64,000 nucleotides of DNA from CAZSNT01 sp964607765. Its GTDB lineage: Bacteria; Verrucomicrobiota; Lentisphaeria; Oligosphaerales; JABHEG01. Of the stretch, positions 53,533 to 61,679 are shown in pieces. Both the position numbers and the translations under genes were made by a program. The DNA lies in contig CAZSNT010000026.1 in NCBI GenBank assembly GCA_964607765.1, positions 1 through 64,000 on the forward strand, in the 5' to 3' direction. Position 1 is the first letter of the stretch. Every line of letters begins with the position of its first letter. The notes below the pieces were generated by a model. The model searched no databases and was not told the origin of the DNA. It worked only from the letters and a program-made list of their open reading frames with translations.

Positions 53533-54141
53533 TCACTCTCCCCGCATGGCCCACAACCCCAGCCCTCGCAGGACCGCACCTTCCTCAAACAGCTCGAGAA
53601 CCGTAACCGTGCCAGGCTCGATGCCGAACTTCAGATACGCGTCAACGGGCAGTCGCAGCGCCTGGCAGATCATCGCGCGAATCACACCCCCGTGCGTGAC
53701 CGCAATAACCCTCTCGGCAGGATCCGCTGCCAACACCAACAGCGCACGCGCAATCCGGTCCACGAAGTCCTGGACCGAGTCCCCGCCTGGGAAACGGAAC
53801 TCCGGGGCCAGCGCCGCCCAACCCGCAACCGCTTCGGGATCGCGAGCCTGGATCTCGGCAAACGTCAGTCCCTCCCAATCCCCGAAGTCCACCTCGCGCA
53901 AGTCATCCAGTGAGCTCATACACACGCCCAAACCGGCTGTTGCGGCCGACGCGGTCTGCCGCGCGCGCTGCAGGGGACTGACGTAACAGCGCCCTGGAGC
54001 CAGCGTCGCCAGCAGCGGCTGCAGGTGACGTGCCTGGGCCGCCCCGTCCGGACTCAGCGCCACATCCGTGCTGCCGCAATAGCGCCCATCGCCCTGCATA
54101 GTAGTGGCGCCGTGACGTATGAGGTATAGAAGACGCGCCAT
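53533..54141 (-). CDS. cobC: Histidine phosphatase, probable alpha-ribazole phosphatase
   Basis: A 202-residue member of the phosphoglycerate mutase-like family. The catalytic LIRHGATT (H9 region) is followed by SPLQRARQTA, 'LREVDFGDWEGLT' and the second catalytic His in VTHGGVIRA. Context next to cobU supports removal of phosphate from alpha-ribazole phosphate, but the family is broad. I chose the ATG at 54141, where the RHG block sits at the expected depth and AGG lies upstream; frames to 54300 add unrelated residues. It overlaps nothing and is divergent from the TMEM43-like gene. Confidence 0.8.
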   Translation of the reverse strand: MARLLYLIRHGATTMQGDGRYCGSTDVALSPDGAAQARHLQPLLATLAPGRCYVSPLQRARQTASAATAGLGVCMSSLDDLREVDFGDWEGLTFAEIQARDPEAVAGWAALAPEFRFPGGDSVQDFVDRIARALLVLAADPAERVIAVTHGGVIRAMICQALRLPVDAYLKFGIEPGTVTVLELFEEGAVLRGLGLWAMRGE

Positions 54142-54381
54142 GTGTAAGCCTGTCAGTTCGGCGGATCGCCCCAACATAGGCCTGGCGCCAGTCAGGTCAA
54201 GCAGCGACACCCCCTGGAGATCCGGTCGTCCCTGACCGGCCGCCGTGCGCCCCATCTTGCCCCGCCTCCCGAAGATTCGGTCGTTCTCGACCGACCGCAT
54301 TGCCTACACCGTGCGCAAGCCCTACAGTACCGTCTACCGGACGCCGCAAGCGGAATGCAGCCACCACGGAAGGAAACAACC

Positions 54382-55554
54382 ATGGGCGACGAGTTTGTTG
54401 AAGTCACCGAACAATCATGGTTCAGCCGCCTGATGTCATCGATCGTGGGCGTGCTGATAGGGCTCGTACTTTTCATCGTCGCTTTCCCCGTGCTGTGGTG
54501 GAATGAGGGGCGCGCCGTCACGACATACCGCAGCCTCAAAGAGGGCGCGGCCGCCGTGATCAGCGTAGCGGCGGACAGCGTGGAGGCCGGCAATGAAGGC
54601 AAGCTGGTGCATATAACCGGCGATGCAAAGACCGACGAGGTCCTGACCGATCCGCAGTTCGGCATCAGCGCCAACGCCATCAAGCTTGTGCGCACCGCCG
54701 AGATGTACCAGTGGAAAGAGCGGACGTCGACCCGGACGAAGAAGAAGATGGGCGGCGGCACGCGCAAGACCAAGACGTACCATTACGACAGAGCCTGGTC
54801 GAGTTCACGAATCGACTCCAGCGGCTTCAAGGTGCGCGAGGGACACGAGAACCCGGGGCAGATGCCCTACAAGGGCTCGACGCTCAAGGCGAACAATGTC
54901 ACACTCGGCGCCTTCAGACTCTCACCGTCGCTGATTTCGAAAATCTCGGGCGCCACAGGCCTGAACGTAACCGAGGAGGATGCCGCCAAGCTGCCCGACG
55001 CGCTCCGCGCGCAACTCAGCGTCAGCGGCGGCGGATTCTACATGGGTGCGAACCCCGGAACGCCCGAAATCGGGGATGTGCGCGTCAAGTTCAGCGCGGT
55101 CAACCCGAAGGTCGTCAGCTTGGTCGCGCAGCAGAAAGGCGCCAGCTTCCAGGCGTACCAGACCAAGGCAGGCAAGGCTGTCGAACTGCTCGAGTCCGGC
55201 CAGAAAGGCGCCGACGAGATGTTCGCCGCTGCCCAACGCAAGAATACAATCCTGACCTGGATCCTCCGAGGCGTCGGCTTTCTCATGATGCTGATCGGTA
55301 TCTCGCTGGTGTTCAAGCCGATCGCCGTGTTCGGCGACGTGATCCCGCTCGTCGGCAGTCTGCTCGGCGCAGGCCTGGGGCTGTTTGCGTTCCTCATCGC
55401 CCTGTCCCTGTCCATCGTCACCATCGCCGTCGCCTGGATCGTGGTCCGGCCGCTGCTGGGAATCCCGCTGCTGATCGTGGCCGCCTTCGGGATGTTCTCA
55501 CTGTTTAAGGTCTCACGCGCGCGGCGTGGCGCGCCTGCACCGGCTGGAGCATAG
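54382..55554 (+). CDS. TMEM43-like membrane protein
   Basis: A 390-residue protein. A membrane helix at about residues 20-40 ends in WWNEGRAV, the hallmark W-N-E-x-R-A-V of the TMEM43/LUMA family. A ~230-residue soluble region follows, and then three or four C-terminal helices (about 285-380). Eukaryotic TMEM43 is an inner-nuclear-membrane protein; bacterial members are uncharacterised. The ATG at 54382 has AAGGAA 6 bases upstream. It lies 18 bases before the AOR gene and may be co-transcribed with it. Confidence 0.75.
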   Translation: MGDEFVEVTEQSWFSRLMSSIVGVLIGLVLFIVAFPVLWWNEGRAVTTYRSLKEGAAAVISVAADSVEAGNEGKLVHITGDAKTDEVLTDPQFGISANAIKLVRTAEMYQWKERTSTRTKKKMGGGTRKTKTYHYDRAWSSSRIDSSGFKVREGHENPGQMPYKGSTLKANNVTLGAFRLSPSLISKISGATGLNVTEEDAAKLPDALRAQLSVSGGGFYMGANPGTPEIGDVRVKFSAVNPKVVSLVAQQKGASFQAYQTKAGKAVELLESGQKGADEMFAAAQRKNTILTWILRGVGFLMMLIGISLVFKPIAVFGDVIPLVGSLLGAGLGLFAFLIALSLSIVTIAVAWIVVRPLLGIPLLIVAAFGMFSLFKVSRARRGAPAPAGA

Positions 55555-55572
55555 AGGCAATCCCGAACGCCC

Positions 55573-57354
55573 ATGAACGGCTGGACCGGCACCATTCTCC
55601 ACGTCGACCTGGCCACCGGTCAGACGCGGTATGAGACGCCCCCGGCACAGCTCTACCGCGACTGGATCGGGGGCAAGGGACTTGCCGGCTACTGCCTGCT
55701 GCCGCATATCGCCCTGCCCTGGGATGATCCTCGCATGCCCCTGGTCTTCATGACCGGGCCGCTGGTCGACACCGCGTCCCCAACATCCGGGCGCATGTGC
55801 GTGATGACCCGCTCACCCCTCACCGGTACGGTGGGTGATTGCTCCGTGGGCGGAACGTTGGGCACCCAGCTCAAGCGAGCCGGCCTCGACGGCATGGTCG
55901 TGACTGGGCGTGCCGATACGCTGTGCGGCATCGAAATCAGCGACGGCACGGCGGACGTACGCGACGCAACCGCCTTCCGCGGCCTGGCAACCGACCAGAT
56001 GTGTGAGCGCCTGCACGACAAGGGCGCCGTCGCCGCCATTGGTCCGGCTGGCGAGAACGGCGTGCTGTTTGCGAACATCGCAATCGATCGTGGACACGCA
56101 GCGGGGCGCAACGGGCTTGGGGCAGCCTTCGCTGCGAAGAATCTCAAGTACCTCTGCGTCAAAGGCTCCGGCACGACCGCCGTGCATGATCCCGCTGCGC
56201 TGCACAAGGTCAGGGAAGACGTGTTCCGGCAGATCGCGGCCAGTCCCGTGCTGCTCGGGGAACTTGGAATCGCGGCTTTCGGCACGGGGGCGATCTACGA
56301 CCTGATCAGCAGCAGACGCATGATGCCGACGGCCAATTTCCGCAGGACCTTTTTCCACGCAGCCAGTACGATGAACGCGAACGCCTACAAGCAGCGCTAC
56401 TCGCCCAGGAGAACAGGCTGCAAAGGCTGTCACATCCTCTGTAAGAAAATCGCGCGCGACGGCACAGCCGTTCCGGAATTCGAGACAATGGCGCACTTCA
56501 GCGCGCTGCTGGAGAACGATGACATCAGAGCAGTGGCTGAGGCCAACGCCATCTGCAACCACCTGGGCATGGACACTATCTCGGCCGCGGCGACGCTCGC
56601 CTGCTATGCCGAGATCAAGGGCGAGAAACTGTCGGCCGAGGAGATCCTGACACTTCTGCGGGACATTGCCTCCACGCGCGATGAAGGCGCCGCGCTGGCA
56701 CAAGGCTCCTACCGGTACGCCGAAGCTCATGGCGTACCGCAGCTCTCGATGACCGTGAAAAGGCAGGAACTGCCCGCCTATGACCCGCGCGGCGCGTACG
56801 GCATGGCTCTCGGCTACGTGACCTCAACCCGCGGCGGCTGCCACCTGCGCGCCTACCCCATCAGTCACGAGATCCTGCGCAAACCCGTGGCGACCGACCG
56901 TTTCTCATTCGCCGGCAAGGCACGCATCGTCAAGATCGCCGAGGACATGAACGCGGTAGTCGATTCGCTCACGGCCTGCAAGTTCGTGTTCTTCGCCAGC
57001 TCGCTCGAGGAGTACGCCCGGGCATTCACCGCTGTCACTGCCGTGGACACCACGGCTCAAGACCTGCTCAAAGTCGGCGAACGGATTTGCTACGCCGAGA
57101 GAATCATGAACGCACGCAACGGCTTCACTGCCGCAGACGACGACCTGCCCGCCCGTTTCTTCACGGAGCCCGGAAGCAGCGGCAACGCAATCCCCGTCAA
57201 GCCCATTGACCGCAAGGACTTCCTCGACGCGAGACAGAGCTACTACCGAGTACGCGGGTTGGATGAGAACGGTTTGCCGACCGCCGTCAAGACGACCGAG
57301 CTCGGGTTTGACGGATTGAGCGACGTGGTTCTCCGACCTGATACACCTGTCTGA
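55573..57354 (+). CDS. Aldehyde:ferredoxin oxidoreductase
   Basis: A 593-residue tungsten/molybdopterin enzyme oxidising aldehydes with ferredoxin. The [4Fe-4S] ligands are C283, C286, C290 (TGCKGCHILCKK) and C469 (DSLTACKF). The pterin-binding regions 'GPAGENGVLFANIAIDRGHAAGRNGLGA' and 'AYDPRGAYGMALGYVTSTRGGCHLRAYP' are complete. Length is standard. An aldolase gene starts 182 bases downstream and a TMEM43-like gene lies upstream. No tungstate transporter or ferredoxin lies in the window. It points to anaerobic metabolism. Confidence 0.92.
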   Translation: MNGWTGTILHVDLATGQTRYETPPAQLYRDWIGGKGLAGYCLLPHIALPWDDPRMPLVFMTGPLVDTASPTSGRMCVMTRSPLTGTVGDCSVGGTLGTQLKRAGLDGMVVTGRADTLCGIEISDGTADVRDATAFRGLATDQMCERLHDKGAVAAIGPAGENGVLFANIAIDRGHAAGRNGLGAAFAAKNLKYLCVKGSGTTAVHDPAALHKVREDVFRQIAASPVLLGELGIAAFGTGAIYDLISSRRMMPTANFRRTFFHAASTMNANAYKQRYSPRRTGCKGCHILCKKIARDGTAVPEFETMAHFSALLENDDIRAVAEANAICNHLGMDTISAAATLACYAEIKGEKLSAEEILTLLRDIASTRDEGAALAQGSYRYAEAHGVPQLSMTVKRQELPAYDPRGAYGMALGYVTSTRGGCHLRAYPISHEILRKPVATDRFSFAGKARIVKIAEDMNAVVDSLTACKFVFFASSLEEYARAFTAVTAVDTTAQDLLKVGERICYAERIMNARNGFTAADDDLPARFFTEPGSSGNAIPVKPIDRKDFLDARQSYYRVRGLDENGLPTAVKTTELGFDGLSDVVLRPDTPV

Positions 57355-57535
57355 GAGCAGAGACTCCTTTGAGTTCAGAAGAGCAAACCCGACAGCAATC
57401 GAATGCAACCGGCGGCTGCCGACTGCAACCGACGGAGGCGACCGGCCGAGAGTACAGGACTCTCATACCCGAACAGCCAGATCGTGCAGCTCGGCCCAAG
57501 ATGATCGGGGGCTGCACCGAACACCGGACACTGCC
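57355..57535. repeat. AOR-aldolase gap ending in two GAACAC-type heptamers
   Basis: 181 bases without a gene. CGAACAC and CGGACAC at 57518-57531 end 4 bases before the aldolase ATG and replace any recognisable ribosome binding site, as at cobS. Confidence 0.5.
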
Positions 57536-58690
57536 ATGAAGGCGCTTGTCGACAAGTACGCGCAGAAACTGGTGAACGCCGGCCTGGCCGAGCCAGGCTC
57601 CCCATTGCTCGGCGGGCTCGATGCGGAACTCGTCTGGAACCGACCAGATCCAGCCTGTGACGAGCTCAGCAAAGTGTTTGATGCGCTGTCGATCAACTCG
57701 CTTCTCTTCGCGCGCCCCGCGGAACCGTACCACACCATCATCGAGTTCCTTGCGAGTCAGACCGAGGGCGCCATCCATCCGCGCGACTCGGAGACACGCA
57801 CCTTCATGCACGACCTGCCCGTCGCGCACAAGTTCGACGCAGAGACCATTGCGCAGGCGCTCAAACAGCGCAAGAGCGTGGTCATACCAGGACACGGGAT
57901 CCTCACCTGGGGCACGGTCAGCCCCGAGCAGGCATTTGTGTTCTACAGCTCCGCCTGCTTCGCCTGCTTCGTGAAGTTCTTCGCCGATCACCTGGCGAGC
58001 GCCCATGCCGGGACGGTCACCAAAGCGCAGCAGCAAGCGTTCGAGCGCGCCTGCAACGGCCTCCGCCCGCTCCCCGACTCACCCCCGCAACTCATGCACG
58101 GCCCGTTCACACGCGATGAGGACATCTACCGGGCCGTGTCGGAAGCCGGGCGTCTGACCGTGGAACACGAGCTGGTCGATTCGTTCTTCGGCAATGTGTC
58201 CTACCGGCTCGACAATACGCTGTACATCAGCCAGACCGGATCGTCGCTCGACGAACTGGAAGGCTGCATCGATCCCTGTCGCCTCGACGGGGCGAGCTGC
58301 GCCGGCATCACGGCGTCCAGCGAGCTGACCGCGCACCGCGAAGTCGTGTTGCGTACAGGCCGAAACGCCATCCTGCACGGACATCCGAAATTTGCCGTGA
58401 CTCTCTCCCTCGACTGCCGGAAGACGGACTGCGGGTTCGCCGACCGCTGCCACACCCGATGTCCGGAGCAACGGTTCATCGCCGACATCCCCATCGTGCC
58501 GGGTGAGGTGGGCACGGGCCCTCACGGCCTGGCCCGAACGCTCCCGCCTGCCATGGAAGGGCGCCGCGGAGTCATTGTCTACGGACACGGCCTGTTTACC
58601 ACCGGTCAGGACGATTTCAACCAGGCCTTCGCCAACCTGCTCGACATCGAGCAGATCTGCCGCAACCGGTACTTCGAAGCCCTGCGATAG
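57536..58690 (+). CDS. Class II aldolase/adducin-like protein, duplicated and with a four-Cys insertion
   Basis: A 384-residue protein with two related halves. The C-terminal half (about 195-384) has the zinc-site pattern of class II aldolases: GNVSYRL (about 219-225), a Glu in ASSELTAHREV (263), HGHPKFAV (281-288) and the third ligand GHGLFTTG (350-357). The N-terminal half (about 40-160) keeps only the GHGILTWG (119-126) part and has lost the H-x-H pair (ARPAEPYH). Between ligands two and three of the active half is an insertion with four cysteines, C294, C299, C305 and C309, which could bind a metal. Class II aldolases cleave fuculose- or rhamnulose-type phosphates or act as decarboxylases. 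It may provide the aldehyde for the AOR upstream. Confidence 0.7.
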   Translation: MKALVDKYAQKLVNAGLAEPGSPLLGGLDAELVWNRPDPACDELSKVFDALSINSLLFARPAEPYHTIIEFLASQTEGAIHPRDSETRTFMHDLPVAHKFDAETIAQALKQRKSVVIPGHGILTWGTVSPEQAFVFYSSACFACFVKFFADHLASAHAGTVTKAQQQAFERACNGLRPLPDSPPQLMHGPFTRDEDIYRAVSEAGRLTVEHELVDSFFGNVSYRLDNTLYISQTGSSLDELEGCIDPCRLDGASCAGITASSELTAHREVVLRTGRNAILHGHPKFAVTLSLDCRKTDCGFADRCHTRCPEQRFIADIPIVPGEVGTGPHGLARTLPPAMEGRRGVIVYGHGLFTTGQDDFNQAFANLLDIEQICRNRYFEALR

Positions 58691-58726
58691 GTAGGGAGCG
58701 GCCTCTTCCGAGAAAGACACTGGGCG

Positions 58727-59017
58727 GCTCGCCAAAGGCGAGCAACATGTCAGCCCAGCGAGAATCGCTGGGAACGCGCGAACACCACAACCAACCAACG
58801 CTCGCCAAAGGCGACAACGTCTCAGCCCAGCGAGAATCGCTGGGAACGCGCGAACACCACAACCAACCAACGCTCGNNNNNNNNNNNNNNNNNNNNNNNN
58901 NNNNNNNNNNNNNNNNNNNNNNNNNNNNNNNNNNNNNNNNNNNNNNNNNNNNNNNNNNNNNNNNNNNNNNNNNNNNCCAAAGGCGAGCAACGTCTCAGCC
59001 CAGCGAGAATCGCTGGG
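58727..59017. repeat. Two-hairpin tandem repeat (locus B), at least 2.5 copies
   Basis: The unit is ~72 bases: hairpin 1 GCTCGCC-aaa-GGCGAGC, spacer AACATGTCAG or AACGTCTCAG, hairpin 2 CCCAGCGA-gaa-TCGCTGGG, then ~28 bases of AACGCGCGAACACCACAACC type. Hairpin 2 copies are at 58754-58772, 58826-58844 and 58999-59017. The N run begins inside the array, so the assembler probably broke on it. Locus A at 50678-50768 shares the architecture with compensatory changes in hairpin 1. Confidence 0.85.
58877..58976. other. Scaffold gap (100 N)
   Basis: One hundred unknown bases, the conventional placeholder length, lying within the locus B repeat. The true length is unknown. Confidence 0.98.
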
Positions 59018-59098
59018 TATGGGCGAACACCGCAGTCGAGAAGCCCCGTCCATGCTGCCACTCACAGCGCGACAACACGGATACGGGTACTGCCCGGG

Positions 59099-60025
59099 TC
59101 AATGGGAAGACATCCGTCCGTTCCGTTGACCTCCGGGCACGCGCGCAAGGCCGACGCGGAAGCCCAGATCCTCGAACGCGTAGCCAGGCCAACTCCCGCT
59201 GCGGCGCGCTGAACGGCAAAATCTGGGCGAGTTGAACCAGCTGCCGCCACGGTACACGCGGGTGGCCCCCGACGTCGGCCCCACCGGATCTGTCACACTA
59301 CCACGCGCATAGTCCTCACCGCACCAATCCAGACACCACTCGTATACGTTCCCGTGCATGTCGTGCAGACCCCACGCGTTCGGTTTGAAGCTCCCGACTG
59401 GAGCCGTGGACTCGTCACCGTAGTTGGGCGTGTCATCGTAGTTCGCGTACTCCGCCAAACGCCCGCTGTCGTCCCCGAAGCAATACGCAGTTGTCGTCCC
59501 GGCTCGGCAGCAGTACTCCCACTCCGCCTCGGTCGGAAGGCGGTACACGTAGCCATTCGGCAGCCGACCCGCACGCCGTTCGCGCTCTGTCAGCTTCGCA
59601 CAGAACGCAACGGCGCCGTTCCAGCTTACCGACTCTACGGGGTTCCTGTCGCCTTGGAACTTGCTGGGGTTCTTCCCGATCACGGCTTCGTACTCGGCTT
59701 GCGTCACTTCGTACTTCCCCATCCAGAACGACTGGGTCAGCGTCACCTGGTGCTGTGCTTCATCGTCATTGTGGTCCTTCTCCGACGTCGGGCTGCCCAT
59801 GGCGAACGTGCCCGGCCGGACCGGCACGAACTCCATGCCCAGGCCCGGGATCTTCAGTGTATCGCCCCTGCTTGTCGTAACCGTGGCCGGACCAGCCTGC
59901 GCCTTGCCGTCGACCAGATGCAGTTCACTGCCGACCGCGACCACACTGCCGCCACGCTCCGTTGCGACAGCTGATGCACATACGATCGCGCCACACAACA
60001 CCGACACGCAAACCTGAATCCTCAT
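59099..60025 (-). CDS. Exported SUMF1/FGE-sulfatase-like domain protein
   Basis: A 308-residue protein with a signal peptide (to about residue 20, IVCASAVAT) and one SUMF1 (formylglycine-generating-enzyme-like) domain: 'GLGMEFVPVRPGTFAMGSP', 'FWMGKYEVTQAEYEAVIG', 'NPVESVSWNGAVAFC', 'YRLPTEAEWEYCCRAG', 'GLHDMHGNVYEWCLDW', and the end 'YRGGSWFNSPRFCRSARR...LGFRV'. True FGE has two catalytic cysteines near this end. Here the first place is Asn (GGSWFNS) and only the second Cys remains, so formylglycine synthesis is unlikely. The many SUMF1-like envelope proteins of this group have unknown roles. GGGAG precedes the ATG. Confidence 0.8.
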   Translation of the reverse strand: MRIQVCVSVLCGAIVCASAVATERGGSVVAVGSELHLVDGKAQAGPATVTTSRGDTLKIPGLGMEFVPVRPGTFAMGSPTSEKDHNDDEAQHQVTLTQSFWMGKYEVTQAEYEAVIGKNPSKFQGDRNPVESVSWNGAVAFCAKLTERERRAGRLPNGYVYRLPTEAEWEYCCRAGTTTAYCFGDDSGRLAEYANYDDTPNYGDESTAPVGSFKPNAWGLHDMHGNVYEWCLDWCGEDYARGSVTDPVGPTSGATRVYRGGSWFNSPRFCRSARRSGSWPGYAFEDLGFRVGLARVPGGQRNGRMSSH

Positions 60026-60251
60026 GTGCGTTCTCCCGCGAAATATGCCGCCGTTCGCCCGGCAACGCAGTCCACGAGTCCGGACCGCTACAACATAGCA
60101 CTGAGATGCGTCCTTGACTCGGAGCACGCGTGCCGACGGGGTGTGACGCATGTAGCCGAGCCGGCGCTCAGCGGCCCCACCAGACCCGCCGCGGACAAGG
60201 TGGATCGGGATCGGGACGGCGCCCGCAAAGACGCGGGCACTCCACCGCAAC

Positions 60252-60672
60252 ACGACCGACCGCGGCGCAGCGCCCTTTCAACAAGCTCTTTGGAAGGGGG
60301 ACTGGGGGAAGCCTCTCTCCCGAGAAAGGTTGCCCCCAGGGGAGCGCAGCGACCAGAAGACACCCCTGCTCCGGCACTTCCGGCCCGCGAGGATCCGCCT
60401 TCGCCTGCGGCTATGGCGCGACACAGCGCTCGCCCTCCAGCACCATACGACCGACCGCGGCACAGCGCCCTTTCAACAAGCTCTTTGGAAGGGGGACTGG
60501 GGGAAGCCTCTCTCCCGNNNNNNNNNNNNNNNNNNNNNNNNNNNNNNNNNNNNNNNNNNNNNNNNNNNNNNNNNNNNNNNNNNNNNNNNNNNNNNNNNNN
60601 NNNNNNNNNNNNNNNNNGAGGATCCGCCTTCGCCTGCGGCTATGGCGCGACACAGCGCTCGCCCTCCAGCAC
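60252..60672. repeat. ~195-bp tandem repeat around the second gap
   Basis: The block starting ACGACCGACCGCGGC occurs at 60252 and again at 60447, 195 bases later and nearly identical for ~70 bases. The block starting GAGGATCCGCC at 60389 reappears after the gap at 60618. Within each unit lies an imperfect hairpin beginning CTGGGGG and ending CCCCCAG (60302-60339). The repeat is unrelated to locus A/B by eye. Confidence 0.8.
60518..60617. other. Scaffold gap (100 N)
   Basis: One hundred unknown bases inside the 195-bp array. The number of repeat units is therefore not known. Confidence 0.98.
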
Positions 60673-60694
60673 GACGGGCTGGATCGAAGCGCAG

Positions 60695-61582
60695 CTACTC
60701 GCCCCGGATGGCGCGACGCATAGCAGCAATGTGTTCCGGGCTCGTCCCGCAGCAACCGCCCACGATGTTCGCGCCGGCCTCGACCAACAGCGGCGCCTTG
60801 GCCGCCATCTGTGCCGGCGTCTCCTTGAACACTGTCTCGCCGTGCTCGAGCACGGGCATACCGGCGTTCGGCATGGCGATGATGGGTACGCCGGGCGCGC
60901 ACGCTCGCAGCCGCTTCACGATCTCTATCATGTGGTCCGGGCCCGTCCCGCAGTTGGTGCCGATGATGTCCGCACCGGCAGCGAGAACAGGCTCAACGCA
61001 CTGCTCCGGGGTCACGCCCATCATCGTTGCGTAGCCGCCGGCAGCGACCGGATCGAACGTGAAGCTCACGACCACGACCAGGTCCGAGCACTCTCGGGCA
61101 GCCTTCACAGCGACAACTGCTTCCTCCAGCGCCGTCATTGTCTCGATTATCACAGCATCGGCGCCGCCCGCAGCGAAGGCTGTTGCCTGTTCCGCAAACA
61201 CCTCATAGAAAGCCTGTTCCGTCTCGGCACCCAACGGCGCCATGAACTCGCCGGTCGGGCCGGCCGACGCCAACACAAACTGCGAATCGGCAGCCACACC
61301 GCGCGCCACGGCAGCAGCAGCCTGATTGATCTCACCTGCGCGGTCCGCCAGGCCGTAGTGCGCCAGCTTGTAGCGAGAGCCCCCGAACGAATTGCACTCA
61401 ACGATGTCACTGCCCGCGTCCCGGTACGCACGGTGAACGTCCGTGACGTCTCCGGCGCGCTCCACACACCAGAGCTCCGGGCACGTTCCGGGCTGCAGCC
61501 CTTTCTGCTGCAGGAACGTCCCCATGGCGCCGTCGCAGACCAGGACTTTGCCCGTATTCAGCTGCTGCAGAATGCCTTTCAT
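60695..61582 (-). CDS. Homocysteine S-methyltransferase family protein
   Basis: A 295-residue (beta/alpha)8 enzyme of the MetH N-terminal/BHMT type. VLVCDGAMGTFLQQKGL opens the barrel, 'ECNSFGGS' and 'AGPTGEF' are typical, and the three zinc cysteines are present: GTNCGTGPDHM and GGCCGTSPEHI. It uses a methyl donor (methyl-corrinoid, betaine or S-methylmethionine) to methylate homocysteine. It is free-standing, without the folate, cobalamin or activation domains of MetH, so it may work with a separate corrinoid protein. The ATG at 61582 has GGGAG 5 bases upstream; the upstream region is unusually AT-rich. Confidence 0.9.
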   Translation of the reverse strand: MKGILQQLNTGKVLVCDGAMGTFLQQKGLQPGTCPELWCVERAGDVTDVHRAYRDAGSDIVECNSFGGSRYKLAHYGLADRAGEINQAAAAVARGVAADSQFVLASAGPTGEFMAPLGAETEQAFYEVFAEQATAFAAGGADAVIIETMTALEEAVVAVKAARECSDLVVVVSFTFDPVAAGGYATMMGVTPEQCVEPVLAAGADIIGTNCGTGPDHMIEIVKRLRACAPGVPIIAMPNAGMPVLEHGETVFKETPAQMAAKAPLLVEAGANIVGGCCGTSPEHIAAMRRAIRGE

Positions 61583-61679
61583 CACCGCTCCCTTTTGCTA
61601 TATCAATCTATGCACATATCCAAATATATACGTGCCGGCAGCGCGTGTCAACCCCCGTGGGCCGGGTGAGGAGGCCGGC
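61583..61679. promoter_or_regulatory. AT-rich upstream region of the homocysteine methyltransferase gene
   Basis: Bases 61597-61633 are strongly AT-rich (TATATCAATCT, CATATCC, AAATATATA on the plus strand) in an otherwise GC-rich window. This probably holds the minus-strand promoter, perhaps with a regulator site, but I cannot name the regulator. Confidence 0.35.

Larger units (their letters stand above)
58691..59098. other. Repeat-filled gap region with no gene
   Basis: Between the aldolase stop and the convergent SUMF1-like gene lies only the two-hairpin tandem repeat and the N run. Confidence 0.7.
60026..60694. other. Long non-coding stretch made mostly of tandem repeats
   Basis: 669 bases between the SUMF1-like and homocysteine methyltransferase genes, both on the minus strand. 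The first ~220 bases hold nothing recognisable; the rest is the ~195-base repeat array and the gap. Confidence 0.6.

Noticed and set aside
58727..59017. CRISPR array
   Set aside because: The repeated unit is the whole 72 bases including the inter-hairpin sequence, with no unique spacers of constant length, and no cas gene lies in the window.
59099..60025. Sulfatase-activating formylglycine-generating enzyme
   Set aside because: The first catalytic cysteine position is Asn, and no sulfatase gene lies in the window.
60252..60672. CRISPR array or integron attC array
   Set aside because: Units are ~195 bases and nearly identical end to end, with no spacers and no cassette genes between them.
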